This document shows, piece after piece, positions 42,589-52,623 of a DNA stretch of 64,000 nt (positions within the stretch are counted from its first letter, which is position 1; each line of letters opens with the position of its first letter). This DNA is from Euglena gracilis (lineage: Eukaryota; Euglenida; Euglenophyceae; Euglenales): contig CP154956.1 of NCBI GenBank assembly GCA_039621445.1, forward strand, positions 94,430,406 through 94,494,405. The letters are read 5' to 3'. Position numbers and translations under genes: made by a program. Below the pieces are notes generated by a model. It had not been told where the DNA came from. It worked only from the letters and a program-made list of their open reading frames with translations, and did not search any database.

Positions 42589-43362
42589 CTTCTCCTCGGT
42601 CAACAAGATGCATGGTCAAAACGCAAAACTGAAGCCGACACATGGCAACTTCTATCAATCACTGTTGCGCGAGAGATCGCGCGACAAGTAATCTGGGGAC
42701 GGTATGCAGGCAACGACACAGATCCAGACGTAACCTACACCATACACCAACCGTATTGTCTGTAAAGAAGACCATTACGACCCCTAGACCCAGAACAAAC
42801 AATTGTCCTTAAACCATTCACAACTTGTCAAAAAAGTAAACAACGGTACCCAACCATCAGCAACCTGTGTCCCACATTGACAAGAGAAGTGGCCGTCAAT
42901 TGGCTTGTGGAACAGCGGTGGAGCCATCTGGAACGGTGGATCCCACCACCCATTGCCCATTTGAGACGGAGTAAGCAATTTGACCACAGGGTCGAAGACT
43001 CCATGACGCACCAACCGTACGCATAACCAACCACAAGACTAAAAAGACGTCCAAACCCTTACCACACTGAAAACAGAGCCTTCCCTGCGCCAACTCCCCT
43101 AAACCCAAACCTAAACTTGTCGCTGCCACAGCCTCAACACACAACAGTCCCCATGGCCGTTCTATTGAACCTTCCCTGCCGCTGTACACTTTCCTCTCAC
43201 ACTCGCTATCTCCCCTCCGTACTGTGCCCCTCACCGCCCTTCTTCTACTTCACCTTCGACTCTCGCCCCTCCCACAGTCCCCATTGCATCTGCGGACAAT
43301 TTGATGTAAATATCTCACCCGCCATGAACTTCGGCTCGGAGTGTCCCTCCTAGGCCGCTTGT
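42589..43362 (+). mobile_element. 3' end of non-LTR element F2, inverted relative to F1
   Basis: The plus strand reads the last 60 or so codons of the F-type endonuclease ORF (QDAWSKRKTEADTWQ to HQPYCL and stop at about 42764) and the 3' untranslated region, ending near CCTAGGCCGCTT at 43362. It is the mirror of 51355-50570 (F1). 5' truncation, as here at 42588, is typical of incomplete target-primed reverse transcription. It abuts the broken 5' LTR of element B, so it probably inserted into it or a deletion joined them. Confidence 0.8.
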
Positions 43363-43488
43363 TCTTGGCCGCCTGTGCGGGGGGGTACACACCCAAAGGT
43401 GGCGGCAGCGTTCTTAGCTGGTCAGCTATCGTACAAAACCTCAACGAGGACACGATGGAGCATCAGTGACCACTGAGGTGGTGTGGAG

Positions 43489-43574
43489 AGTGTTCTTCCT
43501 TCGTGAAAGGCACTGGAGGGATAGTGGTGGGTATCTTTGATGCTTAATTGCCTGTCGCGGATCTGGCGATCAGG
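43489..43574 (-). repeat. 86-bp direct repeat of the element G 5' end
   Basis: Read on minus, CCTACGATCCCTGATCGCC ... CCTTTCACGAAGGAAGAACACT. The same sequence is at the 5' end of element G, split by the F1 insertion into 53333-53277 and 50542-50504. Here it marks either a second terminus of G or a fragment of another copy; past GAACACT the two diverge. Confidence 0.7.
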
Positions 43575-43589
43575 GATCGTAGGATCCGC

Positions 43590-45085
43590 GAAGCAGGTGA
43601 AGACTCCGGTCCTGCTTGGATGGTTGCAAGGTAAACCACCTCCTACGCGCTTCAGACTCCTATGAGGCCCAAGAGGAAGTCGCTCGGTGCGGAGAGACCA
43701 TCTTCATCGCCTTTGAAGACATCCTTGGCCGAGCACTCAACGCCGACCAACGACAGCAGGCAGCCCTCCCCCTCTCTGACGGCGGATGTGGTCTTCACAT
43801 CCCCGCCGCCTGTCAGGGTGCGGCTCGCACCGCGGCTTTATGCCACTACTACACCCACGGACACAAGAAGGTTGCCTGCCCTGCTTACGTCGCTGCCCCG
43901 TCCGAACGCGTCTGTCAGCAACCCGCCAACGACCTCTGTTCCACGCTGGGCCCCCAGCACCCCGAAAGCCAACGGCTCCTAACCACCGCGTCCTTCGCCT
44001 CAGCCTCGGGTAATGACACCTCGCAGCGATGGTGGCAGACCCAGCTCTCCCGGACCACGGTGGACGGTCTGCTGAGCCGGATCCCTGCAAGAGATCAAGC
44101 CCGGCTGATGGAGCAAGCGCATGGCATCGGCCACGGGTGGATGGTCGCCACACCCAACGAGGCCCTTCACACCACAATTGACGCGGCCGACTACCGCCTG
44201 GGTCTGAGCTGGTGGCTGGGCCTCCCCCTGGCTGAAGCCAACGGGACATGTGCTGGCTGCCAGAGTACCACGGACATTTATGGTGACCATGAGATTTGCT
44301 GTATCCGGAACAATTTCGCCAACAGGCACAATGCCGTCCAGCACGCCCTTTTTAACCTCCTGTCCGCAAACGGCCAAAGTGTACAGCGCGAAGTTCAGGT
44401 GCCCAATCAACCGGACACCTCGCTCCGGCCAGCCGATCTGTTGCTCGCCACCTGGCAAGATGGCAAACCCACAGCTGTCGATCTGACCGTTGCGCACGGG
44501 TGGCAAGCTGCGGAGAGAAGCGGGACCCGGGAACGCTGGAGAACCTTCCTTAAGCGTCGGGAGCAAGCGAAACATGCCAAATACGATGTCCCATGTCGCA
44601 ACGGCGGTTGGTCGTTCACCACTGTGGCAATGGGCACGTGGGGAGGGCTGGGACCGGAAAGTGCTAAACTATTGGCCAGAATGGTAAAACGGACCGTTGC
44701 GTGGAGCAGGGTGACGTGCGTTGCACACGACAGGCCGAAGGCTATCAGCTTATCGCGTTGGCCCTCTTCCGCCAAGTGGCACAGATGCTACGCCCGAAAC
44801 ACTTCCTTCGTTGACCTCTCTGACCGACTCCGCGCTGAACGCGTCAACACGCCCGCCGGTCACCACAACGCCCGAAAAAAGGAACCGAAGCCCGGGAACC
44901 AAACGGTGGCCCACAAAGCCGCCAAACGGTGGCCCACAAAGCCACCCAACCGCCCACAGCCATGCCCCACAGCCGCGAACGTGATCTCCCCGATAACGGA
45001 CCAGGCTGCCCGAGGGCACCAAACCCCACCAGCAGTCGACCCCCGGCACTTACACGACCACCTTGAAGCCCACTGGCTCTGCTAA
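43590..45085 (+). CDS. C-terminal part of a non-LTR retrotransposon ORF (H), RLE type
   Basis: 489-aa open frame, 5'-truncated: the coding match starts at about 43595 (RSCLDGCKVNHLLRASD), which aligns with CLDACKVNDLMRATE in F1. It has the finger CAGCQSTTDIYGDHEICC followed by NRHN, then RPADLLLATWQDGKPTAVDL, the layout of a restriction-like endonuclease (PD-(D/E)XK) with a preceding CCHC finger as in R2/CRE/NeSL-type elements. This enzyme nicks target DNA to prime reverse transcription. The RT half is missing. The tail is Pro/Lys/His-rich and ends at 45085. Family differs from F1/F2 but is related. Confidence 0.75.
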
Positions 45086-45225
45086 TCCCCTTGCCCCCTA
45101 CCTTGCCACCGCACACAACCACACTGCCCATGGGCTGCGCCCATCTGTACATAGCCCCCCTCCCTCGAACTGTGGCAAACCCAGTAGGCTGTGCCACTGG
45201 TCGGTGGACTCGGTTCGCCCCACCA
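45086..45225 (+). repeat. 3' untranslated end of H, shared with 53334-53802
   Basis: The last part, from TCTGTACATAGCCCCCC to CGGTTCGCCCCACCA, matches 53540-53566 plus 53753-53802, with MITE-1 inserted between the two parts there. So 53334-53802 is a second, short H-like 3' end in the same orientation. No poly(A) tail is seen. Confidence 0.7.
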
Positions 45226-45287
45226 CCGTATATATATCTGGCGCCCTGTCTCAGGTGAAGACATGGGAATGGACAACACACCCGCCG

Positions 45288-47003
45288 TCATCCGTGGAGT
45301 ATGCCGATGTGGCGGCAGCGATGGAAGAATTGGCAGAGGGAGGAGAATCTGTCTTCGACGGATTGGTTTGGGAGTGATAGGTGGGGAGAGAGGTGCCATC
45401 GAGAGATTGGGTCGGCGGGCTGAATGGAGGAAGGACACCATATGAGATGGGCCGTGAGTTTGGTACGGATAATGAAGTTGAGCAAGCGGCGGAGGTCTTT
45501 ACACAGGGGTTGGTTAGATAGTGCTGGGGTAAAGTGAGAGAGGAGGTAGAGGGTGGAGATATTGTCACCAATAATGGTGCAAGGGTGGAGACCAGTGTTA
45601 TAGGCGAAGTGGACGGCCTGTTCCAGAGCGAGCAACTCGGCACGTTGTTGGGAGATGGATTGGCAATTAACACGTTGGATGCGGCAGCCGACGGTCGGGC
45701 AGTAAAGGCCGAGTTGGCAGCCGTCGGCAGAGATGGCGGCGTCGACGAAGATTAGTGGGTTGAAGAAGGGAGGGGGGATGGCATCGACAGCCTGCCATTG
45801 TGTAAGGCCTTGTAGGAGGAGGTGAAAGAGGGCCCGCCGGAGTTTGGGGAAGGCGTGGTCCACACGTCCAAGGGTGTACTTTGTGAGGTACCATCCCCGA
45901 AGGAGCAGAGTTGTTCCTCGATGTGGGCGGTGGTACCACAACATAAAGCCGGTGAGCCGATCGATGACCTGGGGATGGAGGGGAATAAACGTGCAGAGGA
46001 GGGAGAGGGCGAGTGCTTTTTGTTCTGTGGCAGCGGTGTTACCGATTGTGCGGTGGCAGAGGTTGAACACCTTTCCCAACCACGTGATAGCTTGTGTGGG
46101 TAGGAGTGAGGATTTGGGGGAGATGAGGAGGTTGCATGATCGGAGGGTGGAGGTGATGGTGTTGGTGACAAGGCTGCACAGGGTGTGCGATGGGGCGAGG
46201 ATAAGAATGTCGTCATAGTAGGTGTATATGAAAAAGTGAGTGCCGTGGTGCAATGTTGGAGGGAGGGAGGAAACAGCGCGCATAATAAGGTCCTGGAGGG
46301 TGAGTTGGGCGAGTACAGGGGACAGGTTCCAGCCAAACGGGAGGCAAGGGAAATAGAAGGATGCGGTGCGGAATGCGTATTTGGCAGCGGGGGGGAGTTC
46401 GAGGCTCCAGAAGAAGTTGGTCAGGTCAATGGTGGTGGCCCAGAGTGTGCCAGGGGGGAACCTGGAGATGGTTTCGGAGATGTGGGACAGGGATGGGAGG
46501 TGGAAGGGGGGAGGTTTGGAAAAGGTGTTGGCCCAACGTAAGTCGGCAATGAAGCTGACTTTGCTGCTGTTTTTGGGGTGGATAAAGGAAGCAAGGTTGG
46601 AGAAGGGGTGGAAGTCTCCGGAGGGTGGTGGCAGGGGGAGGAGGAAACCGTCCCGAGCCAGGGAGTGAAGGAGGATCACGGTGAGTGGGGACGGGCGTCG
46701 TTGAAGGGATGGTGGTGGCGGGTGTCGGAGGAGGGTGTGGATGAGGGTGGGGGGCACAACAGAATCCCAGATGGGTGCGGGGATAGCGTATGAGCCGCGT
46801 TGGCCCAAGCCGCGGAGCGCGAGCTCCTTGGAGGGGGGGGCCGGGTTGGGGTTATTGTAGTATTTGAGGATGAGCAGGAGGAGCCAGTTGATGGAGAGGA
46901 GGGAGAAGAGGAGGGAGAGCAGGCGGCCAGCCGTTAGTTGTATGAGAGAATCCGTGCGCAGGTCTGTGAGGACTTGGAAGAGGAGGCGGAGGAGATGGTA
47001 CAA
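45288..47003 (-). CDS. pol: ORF2 of G: reverse transcriptase and RNase H
   Basis: 571-aa frame. RT: first catalytic Asp at about 193 in ATTIDLTNFFW, LPFGWNLSPVLAQLTL at 221-236, catalytic YYDD at 262-265, ISPKSSLLPTQAITWLGK at 294-311. RNase H: Asp 421 in LIFVDAAISADGCQLG, Glu 456 in QQRAELLALE, Asp 480 in IIGDNISTLYLL and Asp 531 in IQPADPISRW; all four acidic residues are present. The frame is intact. Residues 1-60 are hydrophobic and may include upstream sequence because no clear ATG is visible at the 5' end. The LSPxLAQ and PADPISR boxes set it apart from Ty3/gypsy. No integrase follows. Confidence 0.8.
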   Translation of the reverse strand: MYHLLRLLFQVLTDLRTDSLIQLTAGRLLSLLFSLLSINWLLLLILKYYNNPNPAPPSKELALRGLGQRGSYAIPAPIWDSVVPPTLIHTLLRHPPPPSLQRRPSPLTVILLHSLARDGFLLPLPPPSGDFHPFSNLASFIHPKNSSKVSFIADLRWANTFSKPPPFHLPSLSHISETISRFPPGTLWATTIDLTNFFWSLELPPAAKYAFRTASFYFPCLPFGWNLSPVLAQLTLQDLIMRAVSSLPPTLHHGTHFFIYTYYDDILILAPSHTLCSLVTNTITSTLRSCNLLISPKSSLLPTQAITWLGKVFNLCHRTIGNTAATEQKALALSLLCTFIPLHPQVIDRLTGFMLWYHRPHRGTTLLLRGWYLTKYTLGRVDHAFPKLRRALFHLLLQGLTQWQAVDAIPPPFFNPLIFVDAAISADGCQLGLYCPTVGCRIQRVNCQSISQQRAELLALEQAVHFAYNTGLHPCTIIGDNISTLYLLSHFTPALSNQPLCKDLRRLLNFIIRTKLTAHLIWCPSSIQPADPISRWHLSPHLSLPNQSVEDRFSSLCQFFHRCRHIGILHG

Positions 47004-47182
47004 GCACCGTCGGGAAACGGGGTGGGGTAAGGGGAGTTTGGAGAGTCGACCAGCGAGGCCCCACAGTGTGTTACGAGAGGGTGGAAGGTCGCCGTCGCTT
47101 GTTGGACGTGGTTGGGGGTTGGGTGGGGAGGAAGGTGGGAGGGAAGAGGTCGCCCGGGATGATATGGATGAAGGGTGTCGGT

Positions 47183-47471
47183 TGCCAGTTGGGGGATGGT
47201 CCAGTGTGTCCAGATAATTTCACCACATCAGACTTCTGGCCAATTCCAACTTTTCAGCCTTCAGGGGTCTTCTTCCCAAACTTCCCCACACAGCACCCCA
47301 GAAGACAAGACTTGATACTTTGAATCCAGTTCAGAGTCCCACGCAAACTTGTACACTGTTTGCCAGCTTGCCTGTGAAAAATGTAATTCTCCAAAAATCT
47401 CTGTGAGGTAATGCCTAATTTCTGCTGGCATCTCTTACCAAAATAAATCTCAAATCTGGCCCGCGCTCACA
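47183..47471 (-). repeat. 3' LTR of element I
   Basis: 289 bp, plus-strand ends TGCCAGTTGGGG and GCGCTCACA. Nearly identical to 48562-48850. Confidence 0.9.
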
Positions 47472-48561
47472 CCCCCCTTCCCAAAAACAATTGCCAGGCA
47501 ATTGTCCAAAACGGAAGTAAAAAATGAGCGGGCCGGAGATAAAAATTCAACACACACACACACACGCAGCAGCGACATGGAAGCGTGACGAATGGCGGTT
47601 TTCGAATTTAAATTGCCAAATCTTCGAATCCACAGCTAATCGTAAACATGTCCAAATCCACAGATAAATACCATGTGGGGCCCGCCTACCTCCACCCCAG
47701 TCTTTCCACCTTAGAGAGCCATGTCGTACGACCTACCCCGTACAACATGACCCCCCATGGGGTCCAGCCGGGGCTTTGGCGACCCCCGCCGAGCCAAACC
47801 GGAGCAGAGCCCCCTTGAAGCGGCCCAGCACCGAACGGGGAGGCGGCACACACCACAGCCATCACAGCAGCAACAGGTTGACGAACTTGAAGATGATCAC
47901 CAGATGTGCATTTGTAGGGCTGTTGCACAACCCTGATCACTGTTTTTTACGAAGTCAGGCTCCTCGCGCCGAAATCTCCAGGGGGAACTTGACCAATGAC
48001 GTTGAAACTTGACATCTTGAACTTGGGGACTTGAAACCTTGGACATCACACCTTGGCTCCTCCTCCGATTGACCTTGGGAACTTGAAATCTTGGAAATGA
48101 TGACAGAACTCCTTCACATATTGACCTTGGGAAATTGAAATCTTGACATGACAACTTTTTTCCACCACAGATTCCTTGGGATCTTGAACTTGAACTTGAC
48201 ATCTTGACTTGAACTTGACCCTGAAATGACATCTTGACAGACATTTTGGAGATTGAGATAGATTATTGATGATGATGGCGGGTTGTGATTGACATTCGTC
48301 TGTCCTTCAGCCCAGGCTCCAACCAAGATCCACAGCAGCACCAACTCCAGGATCACTCGCTGCTAGCTTGATCTGGAGAGTTGATCATGGTGGCCCAACA
48401 CAGCATCTCACTGTGTGCCAACTGATGCCTTCCTCTGCCTTGTCCCCCTTCTGCTGCTGAGCTGGCCTGCCACTTCCATGCCTTTTCACTTCTGAGTGTC
48501 CCCGGCTCCACAGGTACGTTTGTACGGGGCTTTTCTGCACTGCAAATCTCATACAAGTTTG

Positions 48562-48850
48562 TGCCAGTTGGGGGATGGTCCAGTGTGTCCAGATAATTTC
48601 ACCACATCAGACTTCTGGCCAATTCCAACTTTTCAGCCTTCAGGGGTCTTCTTCCCAAACTTCCCCACACAGCACCCCAGAAGACAAGACTTGATACTTT
48701 GAATCCAGTTCAGAGTCCCACGCAAACTTGTACACTGTTTGCCAGCTTGCCTGTGAAAAATGTAATTCTCCAAAAATCTCTGTGAGGCAATGCCTAATTT
48801 CTGCTGGCATCTCTTACCAAAATAAATCTCAAATCTGGCCCGCGCTCACA
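48562..48850 (-). repeat. 5' LTR of element I
   Basis: 289 bp. The next bases inward on the minus strand, CAAACTTGTATGAGATTTGCAG, would hold the primer site; they do not start with TGG, so priming may use an internal tRNA fragment or the site is degenerate. Confidence 0.9.
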
Positions 48851-50499
48851 GGTGCCGGAGGTGCAGGGGAGCCGTCGGGGAAGAGGAAGCACGAGGTGGT
48901 GTGGATGGTGAGAAGTCTTGTGGCGGCGGTGGTGAGGTGGGTGAACCATGGAGCCTGGTTGAGAGGGAACAGCACCATTGCCTGCGGTCGTTCGTGCAGG
49001 ACTTTGTTGGTGACCAGGGGTAAGAGGTAGAAGGGTGGGTTGATCCAAAGGAAGCCGAGATGGCTCCAGGTTCTGTTCAGGGCGGAGGAAGCCTCCGAGT
49101 AAAAGTTGGTGGTTTGTGCGTTGCTTGCTGAGGCGAAGAGGTCAAGGTCCGGTGGAGGGAGCGACCAGAACTCCAGGATGCCCCAGAGGAGGGGGGGCCG
49201 GAAGACGAAATGCCGGCTGGGGGGTCCTGGGTTCAGTTGGATGTCACCGCAGAGGACCACCCAGGTTGGACCCCGGGAGACCTTCCAGAGGGTGAGGCCG
49301 GAATCACCAGGGGGGGAGGCCGGGGGGAAAACATGGGGGTCGCGGCAGGGATTGGGGCTACGGTGCGCTGTGCTTTTTTGGCATGCCGTCGGGGTAAGGG
49401 CGCGGGTCCTGCGGTCCCACCCACCCAGCAGGTTTGAGAGGAGTCCGGCTAGAAGGCAGGCACAGAGGAGGTAGATCATTGATCTGGCAGGCGACTGTCC
49501 CTTCACTGGTGGCGACAGGGCTTCTGCACAGGGGGGGCGGGGGGGGAGGCAGTGGAGCCACTCCGACAGAAAAGTTGTGGGGCCACGGGGGGCCGGACGT
49601 TTCGGCAGAATGTGTCGCAGGTCTTCCATTTCCTCGTCACAAAGGGAAAGGGGATCCAAGCCAGTTGGGGAGGGGGGGGCGACTGAAATGGGGGAGGGGG
49701 GTGCAGAAGGCCCTGGGAGGGGGGGGGTGGGGTCAGCCTGGGTAGGGAGGAAATGATTCCTCAATTGTTCATATAATTCAGGTGTAATTTGGATTGTGGG
49801 GGTGGGGTTGGGAGGTGGTGGTGGAGGGGGGGGAGGGACATCCCGGCCAACAGCCCCACCGCAGGGGCCCAAGACTGGGCCACAGGGGTGGGGAGGGCCA
49901 GGGGGGGAGGGTGAAAAAAGGTGTGGAATGGAAGTGTGTGTGGTAGGTTGGTGTTGATGGGGGTTTGGGTGGGAAGGGGTGGTGCCAGTTGTCTTTGCAG
50001 GGCCCTCAGGGCCTCTGTAATGGGGACAACTGGCACCACAGGTGGGGGGGGGGAGGGGGGGAGGGGGCACAAAACGGCGAGGGCGATTGTAATGGGGATT
50101 GTGTTGGGGATGGGGGTGGTGTTCGTTTACATCTCGATTGTCTCTTTGGTGCCCAATCTCGGGGTTCCTCTTTCCAATGTCAGGGCTTAGCTCCACAGCT
50201 TGGTTTTTGTGCTGGTTGGCTTGCCTTTGGGCTTTTTGCTTGCACACCTTGGTCAAATGTGGCTTCATATGGGATTGCTTGATTCCGGTTAATCGAACTC
50301 GGAGGGGGGCTGGTGCCAGCGCTTGCTTCAGCCGCCGTGCCCGACGCTTCTGGCTCCTGGACTGGCTTTCCTTCTGCTTGGCTGCCTGCTCCTGTCGCTT
50401 CTTCTCCACAATCTCGTCGATGGTCAAACTTTCGACGCTCGAAATTTCCGATATTGTTGAGAGTTCCTCGCTGTCACTTGACTTTCCAGCTTGAGACAT
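48851..50499 (-). CDS. ORF1 of G: Gag-like, 2A-like motif, Dam-like domain
   Basis: About 550 residues from ATG at 50499 (MSQAGKSSDSEELSTISE). Residues 25-65 are charged helix and basic (SRSQKRRARRLKQ), 130-300 are Pro-rich, about 350-370 is a hydrophobic segment (MIYLLCACLLAGLLSNLLGG) that could cross a membrane. At 418-426 the motif GDIQLNPGP fits the 2A ribosome-skipping consensus DxExNPGP except Q for E. Just after it lies a compact domain: PPDLDLFASASNAQTT, FLWINPPFYLLPLV and VLFPLNQAPWF. DLFAS plus NPPF resembles the Dam-like methyltransferase of DIRS-type elements. The listed end is where element I interrupts the frame; the original continues at 47182. Confidence 0.75.
49222..49248 (-). 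other. 2A-like ribosome-skipping motif
   Basis: Encodes GDIQLNPGP, preceded by the hydrophobic WVVLC. In known 2A sequences the ribosome skips the last Gly-Pro bond, giving two proteins. Non-LTR retrotransposons of trypanosomes and some animals carry such motifs. Here it would release the Gag-like part from the Dam-like part. Confidence 0.65.
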
Positions 50500-51179
50500 T
50501 GTATTCAGTGTTCTCCCTTCGTGAAAGGCACTGGAGGGATAGGTTGGTCTAGAAGCGGCCTAGGAGGATCACTCCGAGCCGAAGTCCTGTGCGGGTGAGA
50601 GTAGTGCAAGTACAAGTTCTCAAGTGAGAGGGGGGAGAGTCGAGGGTGAAGTAGAAGGGCGGTGAAGGGCACAGTACGGAGGGGGGATAGCGAGTGTGGG
50701 AGGAAAGTGTACAGCGGCAGGGAAGGTTCAATGGAACGGTCATGGGGACTGTTGGGTGTTGAGGTTGTGGCAGCGATAAGTTTAGGTTTTGGGGAGTTGG
50801 CGCAGGGAAGGCTCTGTTTTCAGTGCGGTAAGGGTTTGGACGTCTTTGTAGACTTGGTCCACTCGTTGCAAGGTGTGATTTGCTTGTTTTTTTTGGTTTA
50901 ATTAGTCTTGTGGCTGGTTATGCGTACGGTTGGTGTGTCATGGAGTCTTCGGCCCTGTGGTCAAATTGCTCACTCCGTTTCATATGGGCAATGGGTGGCG
51001 GGATCCACCGTTCCAGATGGCTCCGCCACTGTTCCTCAAGCCAGCTGGCGGGCCACTTCTCTTGCCAATGTGAGACACAGGTTGCTGATGGTTGGGTACC
51101 GTTGTTTACTTTTTTGACAAGTTGTGGATGGTTTAAGGACAATTGTTTGTTCTGGGTCTAGGGGTCGTAGTGGTCTTCT

Positions 51180-52622
51180 TTACAGACAATACGGCTGGTG
51201 TATGGTGTTGGTTACTTCTGTATCTGTGTCGTTGCCTGCATACCGTCCCCAGATTACTTGTCGCGCGATCTCTCGCGCAACAGTTATTGATAGAAGTTGC
51301 CATGTGTCGGCTTCAGTTTTGCGTTTTGACCATGCATCTTGTTGACCGAGGAGAAGTTTCATCAGTGTTGACATTAAGGTTAGCGCTTCTTGGCCTAGGC
51401 CGCCATAGCAGTCAACAACAAATGGAATGCAGGTCCATCCCATCCTCCCACAGGTGGCGTCATATTTTGAATGTTTTTCCTTCTCTTGGCGTTCATACCA
51501 TTCAGTTAGTTCAGCTGTGTCACGCAACGGTCTGTACGGTGCTGTGTGTCTCACTGTTATATCCACTGCTCCAGGACCATTGGCGTCAAGTCTGCTGATG
51601 AGGACATCGCCCGGGCGTGTTCTCTCTGGACCTCCTTGTTCTTTTTTTGCTGTAAACCCAGCATCATGTGCCAGTTGGAACACAAAGTCCTGGATTGCAC
51701 CATGTCGCCGCGTGATGCCATTTGAGCTGCAGCATACAAGGTGATTACCCAGGTTGTCCATTGGCTTGGTGCAGCGTGGGCACGTTGATCCTGTTGGTGG
51801 ACAAACTGGTGCTCCCAGTGACCACTTTAGAAATCCTTTGAATTCGGCAGAAGTGACCAATGTTTTCAGTCCAGAGGATGGTGTGACAGAAGCCCAGGCC
51901 ATTGCGTGGGGCCGCTGTTGGCTTGCGAACCGGACGGCGTCTTGACCGTGAAGGTTGGAGGATAATACCTTTTGTCGTTGTTTCGCAAAGCATTCACCCC
52001 ACCACTTCTGTTGAATGTGAGGGCTTTGGGCTTCGTTCAGGAGTGATACATCCGCGGCCCATGTTTGCGTTGGGGGAGTTCCTTCGAGGATGGAGTTGGC
52101 AGAGGACAGGCACTCCGCAGTGTCTTTCGGTACTCCTCGGTCTGCCAGGCCCAGGGTGCGTCTGCCATTGCTGACAAACGTCACAATGCCGGATATACGT
52201 GCTGGGAGACGTTCACGTGATGGGTCCCGAATTCCGAGTCCGCCATGACGCACGGGTAGGGTGGCCTGAGCCCATTGGTTGTCATCGATGGGGGATCCAA
52301 CAATGTTGCTCATTGTGTTCCTGATTTCTTTGGTCAACAGAGCACATGCGTCATTTGCCTGCCCCAGTTCTGTTGCACGCATGAGGTCATTAACTTTGCA
52401 TGCATCTAGGCAGGTTCGTAAGAGGCAGAACTGAATATGGGCTTGCGGCAGGTTCAAAAGGGCCCGGCAAGCTTTCTGCACACCTGTTGCACGTTCAGCC
52501 CACACTTCCCCCGCAAAGCCTCCGCTTTGTGGATGGCATACCGGGATTCCCAGGGCCCGTATACCAGAATTAGGGGAGTAGTTCACGATTGGGACTGCAC
52601 GAAGTGGGCTGTTTTGCGGCAT
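51180..52622 (-). CDS. F1 RT thumb and restriction-like endonuclease
   Basis: 480-aa frame. The N-terminal 200 residues are the RT thumb/connector (FCLLRTCLDACKVNDLM, LPVRHGGLGIRDPS). A CCHC-type finger CPRCTKPMDNLGNHLVCC with following RRHG is at about 295-325, then the endonuclease RPGDVLISRLDANGPGAVDI with a downstream KEKHSKYD. This layout is that of early-branching, often site-specific non-LTR elements (R2/NeSL/CRE-like). The C-terminus HQPYCL is shared with F2. The frame is open to the stop at 51180; the upstream RT frame is offset across an A8/T8 run near 52670. Confidence 0.85.
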   Translation of the reverse strand: MPQNSPLRAVPIVNYSPNSGIRALGIPVCHPQSGGFAGEVWAERATGVQKACRALLNLPQAHIQFCLLRTCLDACKVNDLMRATELGQANDACALLTKEIRNTMSNIVGSPIDDNQWAQATLPVRHGGLGIRDPSRERLPARISGIVTFVSNGRRTLGLADRGVPKDTAECLSSANSILEGTPPTQTWAADVSLLNEAQSPHIQQKWWGECFAKQRQKVLSSNLHGQDAVRFASQQRPHAMAWASVTPSSGLKTLVTSAEFKGFLKWSLGAPVCPPTGSTCPRCTKPMDNLGNHLVCCSSNGITRRHGAIQDFVFQLAHDAGFTAKKEQGGPERTRPGDVLISRLDANGPGAVDITVRHTAPYRPLRDTAELTEWYERQEKEKHSKYDATCGRMGWTCIPFVVDCYGGLGQEALTLMSTLMKLLLGQQDAWSKRKTEADTWQLLSITVAREIARQVIWGRYAGNDTDTEVTNTIHQPYCL

Positions 52623-52623
52623 T

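Larger units (their letters stand above)
47183..48850 (-). mobile_element. Complete non-autonomous LTR element (I) inside G
   Basis: Two 289-bp LTRs (47183-47471 and 48562-48850) enclose 1090 bases without a coding frame. On the minus strand the LTR begins TGTGAGCGCGGG and ends CCCCAACTGGCA, and GGGAAGGGGGG, a polypurine tract, lies right before the 3' LTR (47472-47482). The LTRs seem to differ at a single base (T/C near 47409/48788), so insertion is recent. A 3-base GGT borders both sides; a longer target duplication is not visible. The internal part has a CA repeat and degenerate CTTGACATCTTGAACTTG units at 47990-48240. It interrupts ORF1 of G near its end. Confidence 0.88.

Noticed and set aside
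43616-45085. Host gene between elements
   Set aside because: The finger plus PD-(D/E)XK layout and the match to F1 identify it as a non-LTR retrotransposon C-terminus.
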